DNA of 64,000 nt from Limnoperna fortunei (GCA_944474755.1 OX104112.1:124001-188000); one strand, 5' to 3'. Counted from the stretch's first letter, positions 35,346-48,476 are shown. The notes: a model not told the origin generated them from the sequence alone. A program made the numbers and translations.

Positions 35346-37695
35346 AATATAATTACCCCCTAATATCACTAATTACTGGAATACGACTACCCCCTGATAT
35401 GACTAATTACTGGAATACGACTACCCCCTTGGTATGACTAAATACTTGAATGTGACTACCCCTGATATGACTAATTACTGGAATACGACTACCCCCTGAT
35501 ATCACTAATTACTTGAATACGACTACCCCCTGATATGACTAATTACTGGAATATGACTCACCTGATATGACTAAATACCGGAATACGACTACCCCCTGAT
35601 ATGACTAAATACTTGAATATGACTACCCCTAATATCAATAATTACTTGAATACGACTACCCCCTGATATGACTAATTACTGGAATACGACTACCTCCTGA
35701 TATGACTAAATACTTGAATATGACTACCCTCTGATATGACTAATTACTGGAATATGACTACCCCTTGGTATGACTAATTACTGGAATACGATTACCCCCT
35801 GATATGACTAATTACTGGAATACGACTTCCCCTGATATGACTAATTACTGGAATATGACTACCCCCTGATATGACTAATTACTGGAATATGACTATCCCT
35901 GATATAACTAATTACTAGAATATGACTGCCCATGATATGACTAATTACTAGAATACGACTACCCCTGATATGACTAATTACTGGAATATGAGTACCCCTT
36001 GGTATGATTAATTACTGGAATACGACTACCCCTTGGTATGACTAATTACTGGAATATGAGTACCCCTTGGTATGACTAATTACTTGAATATGACTACCCA
36101 TGATATGAAATATTACTGGAATACGACTACCCCTGATATGACTAATTACTGGAATATGAGTACCCCTTGGTATGATTAATTAGTGGAATACGACTACCCC
36201 TTGGTATGACTAATTCCTGGAATACGATTACCCTTGGTATGACTAACTACTGGAATATGACTACCCATGATATGACTAATTACTGGAATACGACTACCCC
36301 TGATATGACTAATTACTGGAATATGAGTACCCATTGGTATGACTAATTACTGGAATACGACTACCCCTTGGTATGACTAATTACTGGAATATGACTACCC
36401 TTGGTATGACTAATTACTGGAATATGACTACCCCCTGATATGACTAATTACTGGAATATGACTACCCCCTGATATGACTAAATGCTTGAATATGACCACT
36501 CCTGATATATCTAATTGCTGGAATATGACTACCCCCTGATATGACTAATTACTGGAATATGACTACCCGCTGATATGACTAAATGTTCGAATATGACTAC
36601 TCCTAATATATCTAATTGCTGGAGTATGATTACCACCGATATAACTAATTTCTGGAATATGACTACCCCCTGAAATGACTAATTACTGGAATATGACTAC
36701 ACCGTGATATGACTAAATGCTTGAATATGACAACTCCTGATATATCTAATTGCTGGAATATGATTACCCCAGATATAACTAGTTTCTGGAATATGACTAC
36801 CCGCTGATATGATTAATAACTGAAATATGACATCCAATGATATGACTAATTGCTGGAATATAACTACCCTCTTATATGACTAATTAATTAAATATGACCA
36901 CCCCTGATATGACTAATTACTGAAACATGACTCCCCTGATATGACTAATTGCTTGAATATGACTCCCCTCTTATATGACTAATTAATTGAATATGACTAT
37001 CCCCTGACCTGACTTATTACTGGAATATGACTCCCGTGATATGACTAATTACTAAATATGACTAGCCCCTGATATGACTATTTACTGGAATATGACTAAT
37101 TACTGGGATATGACTACCACCTGATATGACTAATTACTGGAGTATAACTAACTACTGATATGACTAATTGCTGGAATATGACTACCCCTGATACAACTAA
37201 TTACTTGAATATGACTACCCTTGATATGACTAGTTACTGGAATAAGTCTACCCCCTGATACGAATAATTACTGGAATATTACTACCCTGATATGAATAAT
37301 TACTGGAGTATTACTACCCATGAAAAGGCTAATTGCTGAAATATGACTACCTCCTGATATGGCTGATTGCTGAAATATGACTACCTCCTGATATGGCTGA
37401 TTGCTGAAATATGACTACCTCCTGATATGGCTGATTGCTGAAATATGACTATCTCCTGATATGGCTGATTGCTGAAATATGACTATCTCCTGATATGGCT
37501 GATTGCTGAAATACGACTACCTCCTGATATGACTAATTACTGGAATATGTCTACCCCCTGGCAAGACTAATTACTGGAATATGACTATCCCTGATATGAA
37601 TAAATACTGGAATATGTCCACCCCCTTGATATAACTAATTACTGAACTATGACTATCTCTTGATACGACTATCCCCTAATATGACTGATTTCTGG
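35346..37695 (+). repeat. About 33-bp minisatellite, roughly 70 copies
   Basis: The typical unit is ctgatatgactaattactgg followed by aatacgactaccc, with 32-35 bp length variation. Sub-families differ at tayg and in a ccttggtatg variant (35.97-36.4 kb). A block with ggctgattgctgaaatatg is nearly uniform at 37360-37520, pointing to a recent local expansion. Confidence 0.95.
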
Positions 37696-37736
37696 ATTTT
37701 TACCTGCGTGCTATGTAGCATAGCTATATGGTACCT

Positions 37737-37979
37737 CTAGTGGATAGGCACACTAGTGTGGTTAGGAGTCAATGTATAACTGTTGTAGGGAGGTCTCCTC
37801 CCTAGTAAAGTGTCTGACAGGCTCCTCATCGGCTCATTATGCAGACCCAATATCCCTCCTGCCTTCCTGGGAACTTGTCCGGTCTGTTGGGTACACCATC
37901 TCAGCAAGTCCGTGATCGATTCACTCTTCGCTATCTGCTTGGCCAGGAACAGCAATACCTCCCCTCGTATCTCATTCAT
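37737..37979 (-). CDS. Hypothetical ORF downstream of the PHD ORFs
   Basis: An 80-codon ORF starts MNEIRGEVLLFLAKQ and contains a plausible folded stretch (ITDLLRWCTQQTG). It lies on the same strand, about 90 bases beyond the acidic ORF at 38068-38280, so it could be the next piece of the same broken gene. I do not recognise a family. The last residues look unordered. Confidence 0.35.
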   Translation of the reverse strand: MNEIRGEVLLFLAKQIAKSESITDLLRWCTQQTGQVPRKAGGILGLHNEPMRSLSDTLLGRRPPYNSYTLTPNHTSVPIH

Positions 37980-38067
37980 CTTTGGGAACTTTTCTGGCTA
38001 AACTGGGTTAGAATGGTAATCCACATTATTTTGGGCAGGTGCATTTGATTTACACGGTTCTTCTGGT

Positions 38068-38579
38068 CTAATATTGGCAATTACTCAATGGACAGTTGGG
38101 CTTGCGCCCTCTGGGTGGCATAATGTCTTCCTCCTCCTCTCCTGGCAACTCCATTATATTAGCCTCCTTGATCTTTACCTCTCTACAGGACTTTTTCCGT
38201 GGTCTTTTCTCCTCCTCACCTAAAATACTGTCTCTCAACTCAACCTCCATAATGTAATTTCCATTTCCGTCTTTCTTCACTTCGTCTTCCGTTTCTTCTT
38301 TTTTTAACCTGAAATGAGAGTTTTACTATTAGCTACGATGACTTGTGTTGTATTCCCAGAGGGGTACAACCATGGGGTCTGACACCGTGGGCAAAAGTAG
38401 TTCTGTAGTTTCTCCCCAACTTCTGGCGTCAATTGAACACATTTTCCATTCATCCAGTCATTGCAGCTGTCACAATGGCTCATAAATCGACCATTATCTA
38501 CATTGGAACAAATACAATACAGTAGACCCTCTATACTGATGATGTCTTCTCCTGCTGACAATCTACGACGAAATACCAA
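38068..38579 (-). pseudogene. PHD-finger protein fragment, frame broken in an A run
   Basis: 38304-38579 encodes a PHD finger: YCIC, CDSCNDWMNGKC, YFCPRC. The zinc ligands are Cys4-x-Cys3, with Asn where the usual His stands (DWMNGKC). PHD fingers usually read histone H3 tails. The frame then hits TAA at TTAAAAAAAGAAG. One extra base there joins it to 38068-38280, a basic/acidic tail (EEEKRPRKKSC, then GEEEEDIMPPRGRK). No intron of sensible size fits the break, so an indel is likelier than splicing. The protein may come from a host gene or a transposable element. Confidence 0.6.
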
Positions 38580-38680
38580 TAACCAATCTGGTAGTTCTTT
38601 ATCCCTGCATCATTCGATCATGGTTGATCACTACAATTCTTGTTCGCATATGTACTCTATACACATATGAAGTGGGCATC

Positions 38681-38945
38681 GGGGGCCGAGTGGTTTAGGT
38701 AGTTCGTCTACTACTGATCACGTGGTCTGTCAAGCATTGATGAACTGCACCACTCTGTCACTGAGACCCTAACTGGACCACTTTATCACCAAGACCTAGG
38801 CATTGATTAACTGGACCACTCTGTCACATAGATCCCGGTATTGATTAGGTGATCACTCCGTCTCCGAGACCCAGGCATTGATTAACTGGACCACTCTGTC
38901 ACCGAGACTCTAACTGGACCACTCTACCAAGAGACAACAGCATTG
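38681..38945 (+). repeat. SINE head plus locally amplified ctctgtcaccgagac motif
   Basis: 38681-38742 has the A-box-like ggccgagtggtttagg and matches the SINE head. After it, aactggaccactctgtcacc and gagaccc / gcattgattaact recur about five times irregularly. These words resemble the SINE's own ccactcggccaccgaggccc, so the array may descend from a SINE end. Confidence 0.55.
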
Positions 38946-39419
38946 ATTAAGATATGAATACATTGTTCACATTGCTGAATGGAGGAAAATTCGAGTTCTG
39001 ACGAAATGTGAGTGCGAAGTCATATATAAACGATTCTTGTAAAATTGCGTTTTTATTTATTTCAAATACAATAAATTATTTTAAATACACACATAAGTCG
39101 TAAAACTACCTTCTATTTTATTTCAGTCAAAACAAACCAACAAGATGAGCAAGATTCACGGCTTTGCCAACAACTCAGAGTCTATACTTCACCACTGATC
39201 TTTCCATTTTCACCGAACAATCCATCGAACAATGACAACTTTTGTTTTTCTCGGTTCGAATAAAAGAAAGAACGTTCATCTAGGTTTACAAAAAGCGTTT
39301 TTGAAAAGATATGATGTACAATGAGTAATTTTAGTATGTGTAATTCACGAAAATAGTGTTTGTTTTACTATCATCTTATGTTTCAGTAATGATGTTTTCG
39401 CCAAATCTAAAATAAATGT

Positions 39420-40255
39420 ATGGCAATGCCTCTTATTTCCTCCTCACGGTTTCGTGTTCAGTTCGTTGTCTATATTCTTACGCGTCACATCTTATTTCCT
39501 CCTCACGCCTTCGTCTTCAGTTCGTTGTCTATATTCCTACACGTCACATCTTATTTCCTCCTCACGCCTTTGTCTTCAGTTTTTGTGTATATTCCTACGC
39601 GTCTCATCTTATTTCCTCCTCACGCCTTTGTCTTCAGTTTTTGTGTATATTCCTACGCGTCTCATCTTATTTCCTCCTCACGCCTTTGTCTTCAGTTTTT
39701 GTCTATATTCCTACACGTCACATCTTATTTCCTTCTCACGCCTTTGCCTTCAGTTCGTTGTCTATATTCCTACGCGTCAGATCTTATTCCCTCATCACGT
39801 CTTCGTCTTCTGTTCGTTGTGTATATTCCTACGCGTCACATATTATTTCCTTCTCACGCCTTCGTCTTCAGTTCGTTGTCTATATTCCTAGGCGTCACAT
39901 CTTATTCCCTCATCACGCCTTCGTCTTCAGTTTGTTGTGTATATTCCTTAGCGTCACATCTTATTTCCTCCTCACGCCTTCGTCTTCAGTTCTTTGTCTA
40001 TATTCCTACGCGTTACATCTTATTCCCTCATTACGCCTTCGTCTTCAGTTCGTTGTTTATATTCCTACGCGTCACATTTTATTCCCTTCTTTCGTCTTCG
40101 TCTTCAGTTTGTTTTGTATATTCCTACGCGTCACATCTTATTCCATCCTCACGTCTTCGCCTTCAGTTTGCTGTGTATATTCCTACGCGTCACATCTTAT
40201 TTCCTCCTCATGTCTTCGTATTCAGTTCTTTGTTGTATATTCCTACGCGTCACAA
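39420..40255 (+). repeat. About 59-bp minisatellite, 14 copies, open in all three forward frames
   Basis: The unit is ttcctacgcgtcacatctta, tttcctcctcacgccttcgt, cttcagttcgttgtctata, 58-60 bp. Long frames of 340, 289 and 145 codons overlap across it because the unit has no stop in any plus frame. Translation gives Ser/Leu/Phe/Tyr-rich repeats without a recognisable domain. It is treated as a satellite, not a gene. Confidence 0.93.
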
Positions 40256-40259
40256 ACTT

Positions 40260-42165
40260 ATAATGGAACTTTATGTGGGAAAAGGATAGTAATATTTAAA
40301 AACGATCGTGGAAGAATTATAATGATTAAACGCATATTTTCGGTAATTCATCGATGCATGAACGAGGTCGACTCTGAGGGATACCCTCTCGTTGGGGTTG
40401 CCAGGTCATATTACGGAAAGCCTGGCCTCGGACCGTAGTGGACCGTAACGTTTTTGGAGAGTACCAAACTCCTTGCACGATAAAGACCGTTTATTATAGA
40501 TTTAAACATAGAGGTATGCTCATGGTGGCTCAAGGCTAAATTCTCCGCCCCTATCCAATACTACACATTTTTCCTATGACAATCGAAGTTGTGTGTCCTA
40601 TTTTCCTTCTCACCCCTTTTTCGTTAATTTGTTTGTTAAACTGTTCTCGTCATGAATATAGCTTAAACACTGCTTTCTGAAATGTTAAGCAGATATCTAG
40701 TCAATCAATTAAAATCAATCCGTTTCAGGATTGTTCATTGTACCTTAATCTTCTTTTTTTCTGGCGTTTTTTCCAGTTCACCATAATCTCCCCGGTATTA
40801 ATTGACAACTGCATCACAGATTTATATTTCTTTTAAGTCTGAATATAAGCAAATCCTGTGCTGATATCACGTATTATTACATGAATATAATTTTGCGTGT
40901 TCTGATTGGTGTTTTAGAAAACACACATTCGGGTCACGATAAATTGCAACAATACTAAATATGAGAATTTTTGATAGCTGCATGATTCCGCAGCTCAGTG
41001 GTCAAGCGGAATCCAATATCAACCTGATTTATCGAGAAAAAAAATCGAAAATTACAATTGTGTGTTAGCATCGTCCATTTTTCTGATCAAGGAAGATGGG
41101 GATTTTATCCTAAAACAATTACTGACTTTGAGGATTTATCAGCATTCAAGAATGTATATTCATATCACCTAGCGGCTCGGTGAATATTACATTTTCTCAG
41201 GTTGATAAATCCAGATGACGAGCTAAATCAAAGTCGTATAAAATTGAATTCTTTTCATTCCGAACACTACTAGAAATAAGTCTTTTGATGGTTATCCAAA
41301 TATCGGCAAACTGTGATCTTCCAGTTTTATTTTTAGCATTTTAAGTTAACAAATTTAAGCAATATTTTTATAAATCTGTATGGTAAATGCTTTGATATCA
41401 AATCTATAATTTAAAAAATCATGGACGATTGTGAAATAACTTTGTGATGGTTATAATCAATATACATGATATACGAGTCCAGAAAGTTGGCTAAATAAGT
41501 AAAGTACTTTTTTTGTTTTTTTCTCTTCTGGAGAAAAGGAACAAACCGGAGGAGGTGGTGGAGTTTATTGCATATAAGGTGAATTAATATTTTAAAGCTA
41601 ATGTGTATGATGTTGTATGCCATTTAGTAATTTCGAAGCATTTTACCCGCTACCTATCGCACTTATTATAATCGACACTACAAGATATACGGGAAATTAT
41701 GTCATTCATTAGTATTAGATATAACCGACGTGACCAAGGAAATCTAGCAAGTTATTTAAACGTCGCTTTTTGTGCCAATAGACACAGTTCACGTTCGGAA
41801 AACAAAGAAGACGTAAGTGTTGCTACATATTGGATAAAAGTGTAAGTACATAGAAATAGTTAAACGCAAATTATTGTTTAGTTCTACTTATTTTATCACA
41901 CATATTTTTCTAACTGATTGACATCAGTGATGAGATTCATGTTTCGTAAGTATAGACTAAACTTTGGTATTAAAGTCCCAGCTTTACAAAAACTGTAAGC
42001 AAAATTAAATTAATTTTATATGTTAAAGCTGTACTACGAATAAAATAGAAAACAGACCAATACAAAAATGTATTAGTTGATGGTTTAATCTATAGTCATC
42101 TTTCATTTATTGTTTGCCTATTCCTTGTATTATATGCAATAAAGTATGTTTCTAATATAACCTGC
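40260..42165. other. Non-coding stretch before the composite array
   Basis: No gene is supported. 41645-41830 is a diverged copy of the link segment seen at 45.3 and 49.5 kb (cgcacttatt, atcgacactac, gatata), marking the left edge of the composite region. Confidence 0.5.
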
Positions 42166-42167
42166 TA

Positions 42168-43325
42168 AGGATGATCAGGACAGACTTGTTGAGCTTGCTA
42201 CGAGACCAGCCTGAGAATTAGACCAGTACTAACTGAGCTGACTACGAAACCAGACTCTGAGTTAGACCACTACTTGTTAAGCTGTCTACGAGACCATGCT
42301 CAGAGTTAGACTAGGACTTGCTGAGCCGACTACGTCACCACTTTCAGAGTTAGACCAAGACTTGTTGAGCTGACAACGAGACCAGACCCTGCGTTAGACT
42401 AGGACTTGTTGAGCTTACTACGAGACTAGTCTCGGAGTTTGACCAGGACTTGTTGAGTTTACAACGAGGCCAGTCTCGGAGGTAGACCAGGACTTGTTGA
42501 GCTGACTACGAGACCAGACTCAAAGTTCGACCAGGAATTGTTGAGCTGACTACGAGACCAGTCTCGGAGTTAGACCAGGACTTGTTGAGCTGATTACGAG
42601 ATCAGACTTAGAGTTAGACAATGACTTGTTGGGCTGACTACGAGACCAGACTCATAGTTAGACCAGGACTTGTTGAGCTGACTACGAGACCAGACTCAGA
42701 GTTATAACAGGACTTGTTGAGCTGACTACGAGACCAGTCTCATAGTTAGACCAGGACTTGTTGAGCTGACTACGAGACCAGTCTCGGAGGTAGACCAGGA
42801 CTTGTTGAGCTGATTACGAGACCAGACTTAGAGTTAGACAAGGACTTGTTGGGCTGACTACGAGACCAGACTTAGAGTTAGACCAGGACTTGTTGAGCTG
42901 ACTACGAGACCAGTCTCGGAGGTAGACCAGGACTTGTTGAGCTGACTACGAGACCAGACTCAGAGTTATAACAGGACTTGTTGAGCTGACTACGAGACCA
43001 GTCTCGGAGGTAGACCAGGACTTGTTGAGCTGACTACGAGACCAGACTCATAGTTAGACCAGGACTTGTTGAGCTGACTACGAGACCAGTCTCGGAGGTA
43101 GACCAGGACTTGTTGAGCTGATTACGAGACCAGACTTAGAGTTAGACAAGGACTTGTTGGGCTGACTACGAGACCAGACTTAGAGTTAGACCAGGACTTG
43201 TTGAGCTGACTACGAGACCAGTCTCGGAGGTAGACCAGGACTTGTTGAGCTGACTACGAGACCAGTCTCATAGTTAGACCAGGACTTGTTGAGCTGACTA
43301 TGAGACCTGTCTCAGAGATAATACT
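42168..43325 (+). repeat. 44-bp minisatellite, block A1
   Basis: The unit is gaccaggacttgttgagctg, actacgagaccagactcaga, gtta. About 26 copies; the 42.5-43.3 kb part shows a higher-order repeat in which catagtta, cggaggta and ttagagtta variants alternate. The same array recurs at 45.6 and 47.85 kb. Confidence 0.95.
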
Positions 43326-43479
43326 GGTTTATAGGAATGCTAGCACATTTAGACTTTTGGACCCTGATGGTATCCTCCGGATAATGATAAGAGGCAATAG
43401 TTATATGCTATATTATAGAAGACGAAGCCTTGACATGTCATGCGGACTTTGGGGATACTAAACTTACACGTGTTATGTT

Positions 43480-44330
43480 TAGTTCGAGGTGTAACTAATT
43501 GCTTTAATTTGTCAATCGTGTCACTAGATAAGAAATGTTTATTGATAATTAAATCGCCCTTTCAGTCTAAACAATTAAGTTTAATTTCATACAATGATTA
43601 TAGGTGATTGTACAATGGTTTAATAATATGAAAAATAAAATAAACTAAAATCAAATAAATTAAATTAAGTCAAGTTTAATTGAGTGTTAGTAAAGGTTCA
43701 ACAAGCACAGTGACTACTTTATATCATATGTTACAGTAACTACAGCAAGAGACAATGACAATATAAATCATATACAACAGGTTTTTCTTGTTATTTTCAC
43801 GAAGTAGAGCCTCCTTTTTGTTAATTAAATTTTTAATTAATTTATATCAATTAGTTATTACAAATTTGTCCTCAGATGTCACTAAGTAAATAGTTTTTTG
43901 TTTAAGCAAATTTCTTTATGTCAAAACCATTATAAATTATCCGAAACAACAATTGGTAAATGTATAGACTGTAATATCACACCGTACAATACAACAAGAA
44001 AGTATGTAGGCACGGAGTTCTGTTTCAGTAAACAGCACAAGAATTTAAATAGAGAACGCAGTAGAAAATTGTTTACTAAAATACTCGGATACTCTTTGTA
44101 CTCGATCTTTGTATTGCCTCTAAAATAATAACTGCTGATCAATTTAATTTTGATTGATAATACAAATGACTATAAAATAAAAAAAAGGAATGAAAACAAC
44201 ACAACATGTTTTTATCCCAAACACAAATGTCATTATTTCACCAAAATATAGAAATATTGTCGACTAGCGAAAAGTGGAACAAGCTGTTTCAAAAAAGGGA
44301 TTAGTTTAGGATAAGGGCGAGTTAGATGGG
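43480..44330 (+). repeat. Spacer F1 of the composite module
   Basis: It starts ttcgaggtgtaactaattgc and contains ttggtaaatgtatagactgt and gaacgcagtagaaaa. Diverged copies are at 46614-47500 and 48480-48960. A 76-codon frame within it has no coding signature. Confidence 0.8.
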
Positions 44331-44335
44331 TTAAT

Positions 44336-45255
44336 TATCTACAGCTTACGTGTGTTGATTATTGGTACCAGAGAAGAGGAGGATGGGGAGTTAGGTGGAT
44401 TCGTTATCTACAGTTCACACGTCTTGATTATTGGTACCAGAACGGAATGGGAGTGGAGTTAGGTAGATTAGTTATCTACATCTCACGCGTCTTGATTATT
44501 GGTACCAGAACACGTTGGGAATGAAGTTAGGTAGATTAGTTATCAACAGGTCACGCGTCTTGATTATTGGTACCAGAACGGAATGGGAGTGGAGTTATGA
44601 AGATTAGTTATCAACAGCTCACGCGTCTTTGATTATTGGTACCAGAACGGAGTGGGAGTGGGGTTAGGTAGATTAGTTATCTACATCTCACGCGTCTTGA
44701 TTATTGGTACCAGAACAGGTTGGGAGTGGAGTTAGGTAGATTAGTTATCAACAGCTCACGCGTCTTTATTATTGGTACCAGAACGGAGTGGGAGTGGAGT
44801 TAGGTAGATTAGTTATCAACAGTTCACGCGTCTTGATTATTGGTACCAGAACGGAGTGGGAGTGGAGTTAGGTAGATTAGTTATCAACAGCTCACGCGTC
44901 TTTGATTATTGGTACCAGAACGGAGTGGGAGTGGAGTTAGGTAGATTACTTATTGACAGCTCACGCGTCTTTGATTATTGGTACCAGAACGGAGTGGGTG
45001 GGGAGGTAGGTAGATTATTTATCAACAGCTCACGCGTCTTGATTATTGGTACCAGAACGGAGTGGGAGTGGAGTTAGGTAGATTAGTTACCAACAGTTCA
45101 CGCGTCTTGATTATTGGTACCAGAACGGAGTGGGAGTGGAGTTAGGTAGATTAGTTATCAACATTTCACGCGTCTTTATTATTGGTATAAGAACGGAGAG
45201 GGAGTGGGGTTAGGTAGATTAGTAATCAACAGCTCATTTGTCTTTATTATTGGTA
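44336..45255 (+). repeat. 68-bp minisatellite, block B1
   Basis: The unit is ggagttaggtagattagtta, tcaacagctcacgcgtcttg, attattggtaccagaacgga, gtgggagt. About 13 copies; recurs at 47.52 and 48.97 kb. Confidence 0.95.
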
Positions 45256-45259
45256 CCAA

Positions 45260-45590
45260 TTAAATATTTCCAAAACAAACTACCCACCTTTTAACGCACT
45301 TATTGTTATCGACACTACGCGATATAAATTACTTATAACCTACGTAACTGATGAAACATTTGAAAGAATTTGAACATTAGACACATTTCTCATTTGGAAA
45401 ACAGGACGTTCGTGTTGCTGCAGCAATGTAAGAACAAGGAAATGAAAACGTGCTGAAAGGAAAATTCTGGAAAGGAAATAAAGTAAATCCATAATTGTGG
45501 CTGGAACGTATGGACAAAATTGGAAAAAAATCAAAATTTCCAAAAATTATCATAAAGATGAAGACTCTGTTCCAATCTTCCGAAATAAAA
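45260..45590 (+). repeat. Link segment of the composite module, copy 1
   Basis: It contains cgcacttattgttatcgaca, ctacgcgatataaatta and ggaaatgaaaacgtgctg. The corresponding copy at 49.44-49.76 kb keeps the same order. At 47.70-47.85 kb only the second half remains. Confidence 0.8.
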
Positions 45591-45591
45591 A

Positions 45592-46612
45592 GCCCTTGCT
45601 TAGCTGACTACGACACCAGTCTCAGAGGTATACCAGGACTTGTTGAGATGACTACAAGAACAGTCTCAGAGTTAGACCAGAAGTTCTTGAGCTGACTACG
45701 ACGACTTGTTGAGCTGACTACGAGACCAGTCCCAGAGTTAGACCAGAACTTGTTGAGCTAGCTACGGGACCAGTCTAAGAGTTAGACCAGACTTGTTGAG
45801 CTGACTACGAGACAAAAACTCAGATTCAGACCTGAGCATGTTGAGCTGAATACTAGATAAGACTCAGAGATAGACCTGGACTTGTTGGAATTACTTTTAG
45901 ACCATCCTGAGAATTAGACCAAGATTTTCCGAGTTGACTCCGAGACCAGACTCAGAGTTAGACCAGAACTTGTCAAGCTGAATACGAGACCAGACTCAGA
46001 GTAAGACTGGACTTAATGAGGTGACTTCGAGATCAGACTCAGGGATAGACCAGGACTTGTTTGAATGACACCAGCCTGAGATTAAGAGCAGGACTTACTG
46101 AGCTGAATGCGAGACCAAACTCAGAGTTACACCAGGACTTGCTGAGCCGACTATGAGACCAGACTCAGAGCTACACCAGGACTTGTTGAGCTGACTACTA
46201 GACAAGACTCGGAGTAAGACCAGGACATATTTAGCTGACACGAGACCAGACTCAGAGTAAGACCAGCACTTGTTGAGCTGACAACGAGACCAGACTCAGA
46301 GTAAGACCAGGACTTGTTGAGCTGACTACGAGATCTGACTCAGAGTTAGTCCAGGACATGTTGAGCTGACTAGGTGACAAGACTAAGAGTTAGACCAGGA
46401 CTTGTTGAGCTTACTACGAGACCTGACTAAGAGTTAAACCAGGACTTGTTGAGCTGACTACGAGACTTGACTCAGAGTTAGACAAGGAATTGTTGAGCTG
46501 ACTACGAGACAAGAGTCAGAGATAGATCAGAACTTATTGAGCTGACTAAACGACCTGACTAAGAGTTAAAGAAGGACTTGTTGAGCTGACTATGAGACCA
46601 GATTCAGAGTAG
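45592..46612 (+). repeat. 44-bp minisatellite, block A2
   Basis: Same unit as block A1 but more diverged (about 23 copies), with variants such as gaccagcacttgttgagctg. Confidence 0.9.
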
Positions 46613-47099
46613 TTACGTCCGAGTTGTAACTAATTGCTTTGTTTTGTCAATCATGTCAGTAAGTAGAAAAAACCTTTTTGTTTAAACAAATTTGATAACA
46701 TTTCTTTTATGTCAAAACCATTATAAAATATCCGAAACAACAATTGGTAAATGTATAGACTGTAATATCACACAGTACAATACAACAAGAAAGTATGTGG
46801 CATTTTTCTTTTATTGAGACGTAAGTATGCGTAACGATCCAGTAGTGCTTGCTTTGTTTTAATAAAGTTTACGTTATTGTAATGTTTTGAATTACTTAAT
46901 TCAGACGCATGTAGGCCTGGAGTTCTGTTTCAGTAAACAACACAAGAATTTAAATAGAGAACGCAGTAGAAAATTTTTGACTAAAATACTCGGATACTAC
47001 ATGTACAAGGCCTTTGTATTTGTTTCTAAAATAATGATTGCTGAACAATTTAATCTTGATTGATAAATACAACTGACTATAAAAAAGTATTTAAAATAT

Positions 47100-47300
47100 A
47101 TAATGAAAGGAACAACACAGTTTGATTTTATCTCAAACACAAATGTTATTCTTACACCAAAATATATGGCCTTGTATTACGCCAGCAGTGTTTCCTTCCT
47201 CCGCACTATACGGGATTGGAACAATCTTCCACTGATCACTGTTATGAGTGACTCTGTTGAGACATTCAAAACAGCTGTTTCAGCCATCATCTACTAAATC
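47100..47300 (+). mobile_element. LINE reverse-transcriptase C-terminal remnant
   Basis: The frame 47103-47297 carries FLRTIRDWNNLP and SVETFKTAVSAI, the terminal motif that many CR1/RTE/L2-type ORF2 proteins show just before their stop. Nothing else of the element is seen. It lies in spacer F2. Copies F1 and F3 lack it but share the flanking words acacaaatgt and accaaaatat, so it was lost from, or inserted into, only some copies. Confidence 0.65.
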
Positions 47301-47519
47301 ACACATTATCTGTATATAGTTTTATTTTTAAATATTTAAAAAATTATAAAAAAAGATTTTTTTTTTAATTTCTACTTGTGCCTAGCGCGCAGTACCACAA
47401 ATTGGCTGAATCTTCAATGTGTTGAAGTCGGCCAATCATGAAACAGAATCAGAATATAGAATTATTGTCAATTTGCGAAAAGTGGAGCGATCTGTTTTTT
47501 TTTTTAAAAAAACGGCTAG

Positions 47520-47705
47520 TGTAGGGGACGGGAAGTTAGGTGGATTAGTTATCTGCAGCTTACTGGTCTTCATTATTGATACCAGAACGAAGTTAGGTAG
47601 ATAAATTATCTACAGTTCACGTGTCTTGATTATTGGTACCAGAACGGAGGGGAAGGGGGAGTTATGTATATTAGTTATCTTCAGATCATGTGTTTCGATT
47701 ATTGG
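47520..47705 (+). repeat. 68-bp minisatellite, block B2 (short)
   Basis: About 2.5 diverged copies of the 68-bp unit (ttgattattggtaccagaac kept). Confidence 0.85.
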
Positions 47706-47849
47706 CACTAGAAAGTGCTGAAAGGGAAATTTGGGAAAGGAAATTCATAATTTTGGCTTGTACTTACGGATAAAATTTGAAAAAAAATCATAATTAAAAC
47801 AATAAATTACAGATGAAGACTGTGTTCAGATCTTTTCGCATAAAACGCC

Positions 47850-48476
47850 CCTTTTGAGCCGACTGCGACACCAGTCTTAGAATTAGACCAGGACTTGTTG
47901 AGCTGACTATAAGTCCAGACTCAGAGTTAGAGCAGGACTTCTTGAACATACTACGAGACCAGTCTCAGAATTAGACTTGTTTAGCTGACTGGTAGATTAG
48001 TTTGGGGGTTAGACCAGGTCTTGTTAAGCTGACAACGAGACCAGACACAGAGTTAGACATTGACTTGTTGAGCTAACTACGAGACACGACTCCGTGAAAG
48101 ACCCAGACTTGTTGGAATTACCTTGGGATCAGCCTGATAATTAGACCAGGACTTGTTGAACTGGCTACGAGATTGTTGAATTGAGCCGACTCCTGGACCA
48201 GTCTTGGAGTAAGAACATGACTTGTTGAGCTGACTACGAGACCAGACTCAGTGTTAGACTTGGACGTATTGAGCTGACTAAGAGACCAGAATCAAAGTTA
48301 GGCCATGACTTATTGAGCTGACAACGAGACCAGACTCGACGTTAGACTAGGACTTGTTGAGCTGACTACGAGACCTTACTTAGAGTAAGACCAGGACTTG
48401 TTGAGCAGACGACGAGACCAGACTCAGAGTTAGACCAGGATTTGTTGAGCTGACTATGAGACCAGACTTAAAGTTA
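47850..48476 (+). repeat. 44-bp minisatellite, block A3
   Basis: About 14 diverged copies of the A unit; the next bases, ttcgaggtgtaactaatta, open spacer F3 as in copy 1. Confidence 0.9.

Noticed and set aside
38681..38742. Functional tRNA gene at the A-box-like sequence
   Set aside because: No B box or cloverleaf partner; it matches the SINE head.
39416..40438. 340-codon protein as a real gene
   Set aside because: Three frames are equally open, the unit has no codon signature, and the non-repeat tail has no recognisable domain.
43898..44128. 76-codon frame in spacer F1
   Set aside because: Not kept open in F2 and F3 copies, and no motif.
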